In this document: piece by piece, positions 17,501-19,512 of the stretch
Layout of the letters: each line of letters starts with the position of its first letter
Numbering within the stretch: the first letter of the stretch is position 1
DNA from: Prevotella sp. CAG:924
GTDB lineage: Bacteria; Bacteroidota; Bacteroidia; Bacteroidales; Bacteroidaceae
DNA: 19,512 bases
NCBI GenBank assembly: GCA_000431975.1
Contig: HF988505.1
Location: 1 to 19,512, forward strand
Direction of reading: 5' to 3'
Notes under the pieces: model-generated
The model's input: only the letters and a program-made list of their open reading frames with translations
What the model was told of the DNA's origin: nothing
Database searches by the model: none
Made by a program: the position numbers and the translations under genes

Positions 17501-18262
17501 CACACAAAGAGCCACGTTACTGGGCAAGGTCCAAGGCGTTGTGGTCCAAGCCACGAAGCAAGCCTTGCCATGATGCGTCCAGGCCTCACGCGGAGACGTG
17601 ATGGGGAAGAGAGCCGTGACGGTGGTGTCCTTCACATCACGATAGCAACCGGGCTGGTTGAGCTCATGGCTCGACAGACCCGTACCGGCGGCAGGCGAAT
17701 AGGGCTGGATGGTATAGCCCTTATAAAGCAGACCCTTATTGTAGAGTTGCTTCAGCAACCACCACAGTGTCTCAATATACTTGTTGTCGTAAGTAATATA
17801 AGGATGATCGAGGTCAACGAAGTAGCCCATCTGCTCTGTGAGCTTACGCCACTCAGCCGTGAACATCATCACGTTCTCACGGCACTTGCGGTTATAGTCT
17901 TCCACAGAGATATACTTCGCACTCTGCTTGTTGTCGATATCTTTCTTCGTAATGCCGAGTTCCTTCTCCACACCCAGCTCCACAGGGAGTCCGTGTGTGT
18001 CCCAACCAGCCTTGCGCTTCACCTGGAAGCCCTGCATGGTCTTATAGCGGTTGAACGTATCCTTGATCGAACGTGCCAGCACATGGTGAATACCGGGATG
18101 GCCATTGGCCGAAGGGGGGCCCTCAAAGAATACGAAGAGGGGATGGCCTTCACGCTCATCTATGCTCTTGTGGAAGATGTCGTGCTTCTCCCACGCTGCT
18201 AATACTTCATCATTGGTCTGCTTGAGATCAAGACCGTTATGTTCAGCAAACTTCTTAGACAT
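14594..18262 (-). CDS. ileS: Isoleucyl-tRNA synthetase with GIHH variant of the HIGH motif
   Basis: Class I synthetase that charges tRNA-Ile in the cytoplasm; essential. The 1222 residues have the usual layout: a Rossmann catalytic core with PPSANGHPGIHH (49-60), where GIHH (57-60) replaces HIGH; the signature GWDTHGLPVE (86-95); the CP1 editing domain with TTTPWTLPSNVALCV (240-254); GNKMSKHVGN with KMSKH (780-784) as the second ATP motif; and an anticodon-binding domain from about 870. Sequence and length fit the eukaryote-like type 2 IleRS rather than the proteobacterial type 1. The ATG at 18262 has AAGGAG 6 nt upstream, and a -7 box lies further up. It is flanked by its own promoter and terminator, so it is probably monocistronic. 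A 492-codon plus-strand reading opposite it is a shadow. Confidence 0.97.
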   Translation of the reverse strand: MSKKFAEHNGLDLKQTNDEVLAAWEKHDIFHKSIDEREGHPLFVFFEGPPSANGHPGIHHVLARSIKDTFNRYKTMQGFQVKRKAGWDTHGLPVELGVEKELGITKKDIDNKQSAKYISVEDYNRKCRENVMMFTAEWRKLTEQMGYFVDLDHPYITYDNKYIETLWWLLKQLYNKGLLYKGYTIQPYSPAAGTGLSSHELNQPGCYRDVKDTTVTALFPITSPREAWTHHGKACFVAWTTTPWTLPSNVALCVGPKIDYVAVETYNLYDGEPLTLIMAESRVNAYLKADQECKEGELLPFDKEKKQCPWRIIDRMKGTDLEGLGYEQLMPWVKPCEKVNDLAAPFIKEYAAAHPEKTFKSVDGRDTFVEMKDQAFRVILGDYVTTEDGTGIVHIAPTFGADDANVARDANIPALYLINKKGETRPMVDLQGKYYETEALDDNFVKACVDVDLYNHHAGDYVKNAYDPKFNPNGVWDKKASEKAEDLNIVICMEMKQEGTAFKIEKHVHNYPHCWRTDKPILYYPLDSWFIKDTEKKERMVELNKTINWQPESTGTGRFGNWLENLNDWNLSRSRFWGTPLPVWRDDDRREKCIGSLEELYAEIEKSVAAGFMESNPLKDKGFVPGDYSQENYDKVDLHRPYVDNIVLVSDAGTPMHRETDLIDVWFDSGSMPYAQLHYPFEGEIACGQRQRIDPERAKKAFEENNVKTADEYRQLLIHSSYKGTPLPPAFYPADFINEGVDQTRGWFFTLHAIATMVFDSVAFRNVISSGLVLDAKGNKMSKHVGNVTDPFEMIDKYGADPVRFYMMTNSEPWDNLKFDPNGVDEVRRKFFGTLYNTYSFFALYANVDNFDPADQGEQALTEIDRWILSSLNTLVKGVTRELERFDPTRAGRLIDDFVNDDLSNWYVRLNRKRFWGKEMSADKRAAYRTLYTCLMTVAKLLAPFAPFYADQLYKDLGGELESVHLAEWPKAEEGCIDHELEERMSLAQKITSMVLALRRKVNIKVRQPLAQIMIPAVDAKQRERIEAMKDLILNEVNVKELQFAEGQGILVKKVKCNFRVMGKKFGKLMKGVAARMSSLSQEEIAQLEQQGHFDFEYEGQAVSVEAADVEIISEDIPGWLVSNEGNLTVALEVEISEPLRQEGIARELINRIQNLRKESGLEITDHISVVVSPNEKTDAAVHAFSDYICSQVLANKLEVADNDGSEAEIDELKLNILIQKD

Positions 18263-18268
18263 GAATAT

Positions 18269-18303
18269 CTCCTTACTTAATTATGATTTTCGGCGCAAAG
18301 GTA
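18269..18303 (-). promoter_or_regulatory. Promoter -7 box and Shine-Dalgarno of ileS
   Basis: On the minus strand TACCTTTG (18303-18296) is an exact match to TAnnTTTG. An ATTG about 23 nt upstream may serve as a weak -33 element. AAGGAG (18274-18269) sits 6 nt before the ATG. The leader would be about 30 nt, too short for a T-box, and none is expected in this phylum. Confidence 0.6.
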
Positions 18304-18649
18304 GCAAAAAAAATACATTCTGCATTCAATCCACCTATTTTTTTGACTATTAGCATACTGACATACATAGAGCATGGCGCAAAGACAAACAAAAAGGCTG
18401 AAAAATCTGTGAACGACATACCCCAAACAGAGGGTCAGAAAGCCATCATTCCCCTCTTGACATACTTATGACACCGTTCTCATCCTACAAACTCCGACAC
18501 ACACCGGAGAGAGCCATATGCATCTGCCCATATGGCCTCTACGGATCATGATATACGTGACGACAACACAGGCATCGTCCGTGACATATCATCGGGCAAC
18601 GTATCTGCCAAGGCTGAAAAGTGGTTGAACAATAAAGGCCTGGCGATAC
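18304..18649. other. Non-coding gap between ileS and the receptor fragment
   Basis: About 350 bp without a credible gene. Its clearest element is the hairpin at 18508-18540. The part next to ileS is A/T-rich and carries the upstream half of the ileS promoter. Short ORFs here lack recognisable content. I see no tRNA or structured RNA that I recognise. Confidence 0.5.
18508..18540 (-). terminator. Stem-loop downstream of the receptor fragment
   Basis: GCCATATG (18513-18520) is the reverse complement of CATATGGC (18529-18536), around an 8-nt loop. The stem extends by AGAG/CTCT past a one-base bulge, giving 12 pairs. It lies about 110 nt after the receptor stop. No T run follows on either strand, so a terminator role is tentative. 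Confidence 0.35.
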
Positions 18650-19468
18650 TCAGAACTTAAAACTGACACTCGCATAAGGAAGGCAGTTGCCGTGCCAGAC
18701 AGCGGAATAGAAGCTGAGGACATCCTCATCGGACGGACGACCAATGACATTATACAGTCCGCAACGCAGAGCAAGGAGCCTACGGCCGAACGCCTTTTCG
18801 AACGAATAACCCACGTCTACACGATAGACCAGCGGCTCACGGTCAGTACGAAACTGCTCCTCTGGAGCCAAGTCCAGATCCTCACCAAACTCCATCACCT
18901 TACCCGAACGCATCATGCCGCCAACAGACACGAGCGAATGGGCATTGAGCTTAAACGACAAGGCCGTACCCAACTGATGGGGCACGTCAAAAAGCGACGG
19001 CATGCGTCCACGCGACGGCATGTCGTCAAACCACTCACGACTACGCGAAAAGGCATAAGAAAATTGAAGCATCCAGCGCTTCCAACTCTTATTGAGGTAA
19101 AGGCGCACGCCATAGCTATCACCGTTGCCCGCCATGACATACTGTCCCCAGCCATCGTCTTCAACAAAGGCGTCAGGACGCAGGGCCACCACATGATGCC
19201 TTGTCTTATAAAATGCCGAAAGCTCAAACAGACCTCCCGCGAGAAAATGCTTCCACCCCACCTCATAATGCTCTGAAGAACGCGGCTTGTAGCCATCGAT
19301 GCTCGGCATACGGAAGTCGGTAGGCAAGTCCCATGAATAGAGCCTCAGACAATGATAAAACTGCTCCATCTTTGAGAAATGAAGATAAAGCAAGTCATTG
19401 TCCGCCGGGAAATATTTGACCGAGAGGCGCGGCTGTATGCTATAATAGTCGCCCCTTAAAAAGCCCAT
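18650..19468 (-). pseudogene. C-terminal barrel fragment of a TonB-dependent receptor
   Basis: The 272 residues read as the last half of an outer-membrane TonB-dependent receptor barrel: YYSIQPRLSVKYFPADNDLL, SYAFSRSREWFDD, DVPHQLGTALSFKL, and a terminal SVSFKF ending in Phe as expected for BAM recognition. Signal peptide, TonB box and plug are absent. In frame, a TAA stands five codons before the ATG at 19468, and neither other minus-strand frame continues receptor-like sequence across the last 44 bases, so a simple frameshift does not explain it. An inverted repeat begins a few bases away. The most likely reading is a receptor gene truncated by an insertion or deletion, with the missing half possibly beyond the window. 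Codon use resembles its neighbours. A genuine 272-residue protein is unlikely because it lacks export signals. Confidence 0.75.
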
Positions 19469-19472
19469 TTTT

Positions 19473-19502
19473 GCGAGATATTATTCTGGCACAGTATCTC
19501 GC
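19473..19502. repeat. Inverted repeat at the receptor breakpoint
   Basis: GCGAGATA (19473-19480) is the perfect reverse complement of TATCTCGC (19495-19502), with a 14-nt spacer. T-rich runs flank both sides. It begins 5 bp beyond the point where receptor-like coding sequence stops. It could be a terminator of a neighbouring gene or the end of an inserted element; the window ends 10 bp later. Confidence 0.5.
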
Positions 19503-19512
19503 GTATTTTTTG

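Noticed and set aside
16724..18202. 492-codon open reading frame on the plus strand opposite ileS
   Set aside because: It lies entirely within ileS on the other strand, has no recognisable domain, and is explained by the codon bias of the real gene.

Overview
The window looks like chromosomal DNA of a Bacteroidota, most likely Prevotellaceae. The support is a SusC/SusD outer-membrane pair, lipoprotein signal peptides with a Bacteroidota-style acidic stretch after the lipid-bearing Cys, the gene order ileS / DksA-TraR-like / lspA / DUF4296 lipoprotein, and several TAnnTTTG promoter -7 boxes. Genus-level placement is an inference. Every convincing gene except one (DUF486, bases 7280-7654) lies on the minus strand, so transcription runs from the right edge towards the left.

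Left part (1-6942): a SusC-type TonB-linked transporter and its SusD-type lipoprotein (cut by the left edge) form an operon. An AraC-family regulator lies upstream, on the same strand, separated by an 883-bp gap. The gap holds a regulator terminator, one good -7 box about 340 nt before susC, a direct repeat just upstream of that box, and a long AT-rich leader. No carbohydrate-active enzyme is in view, so the imported substrate cannot be named.

Middle (6943-11980): a small four-helix DUF486 membrane protein on the plus strand converges, across a perfect 15-bp hairpin, on a two-gene polar amino acid ABC importer. The importer is an ATPase plus a fused binding-domain/permease protein. In that fusion the two lobes of the solute-binding domain appear in reversed order (lobe 2, then lobe 1, then membrane domain), as expected for a circularly permuted receptor. 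Upstream of it, beyond a strong hairpin, is an exported family C69 dipeptidase. Together they suggest periplasmic peptide trimming followed by amino acid uptake.

Right part (12151-18303): ileS, with its own promoter, Shine-Dalgarno and terminator, is followed by a cysteine-free DksA/TraR-like protein overlapping lspA by 8 bp, then a DUF4296 lipoprotein. The isoleucyl-tRNA synthetase carries GIHH in place of the HIGH signature, a variant linked to strong mupirocin resistance.

Right edge (18304-19512): the C-terminal half of a TonB-dependent receptor begins abruptly after an in-frame stop, next to an 8-bp inverted repeat. It looks like a gene remnant or a gene cut by an insertion.

The best candidates for something undescribed are the permuted receptor-permease fusion and the regulated susC leader. 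No CRISPR array, rRNA or tRNA gene, or intact mobile element was seen.
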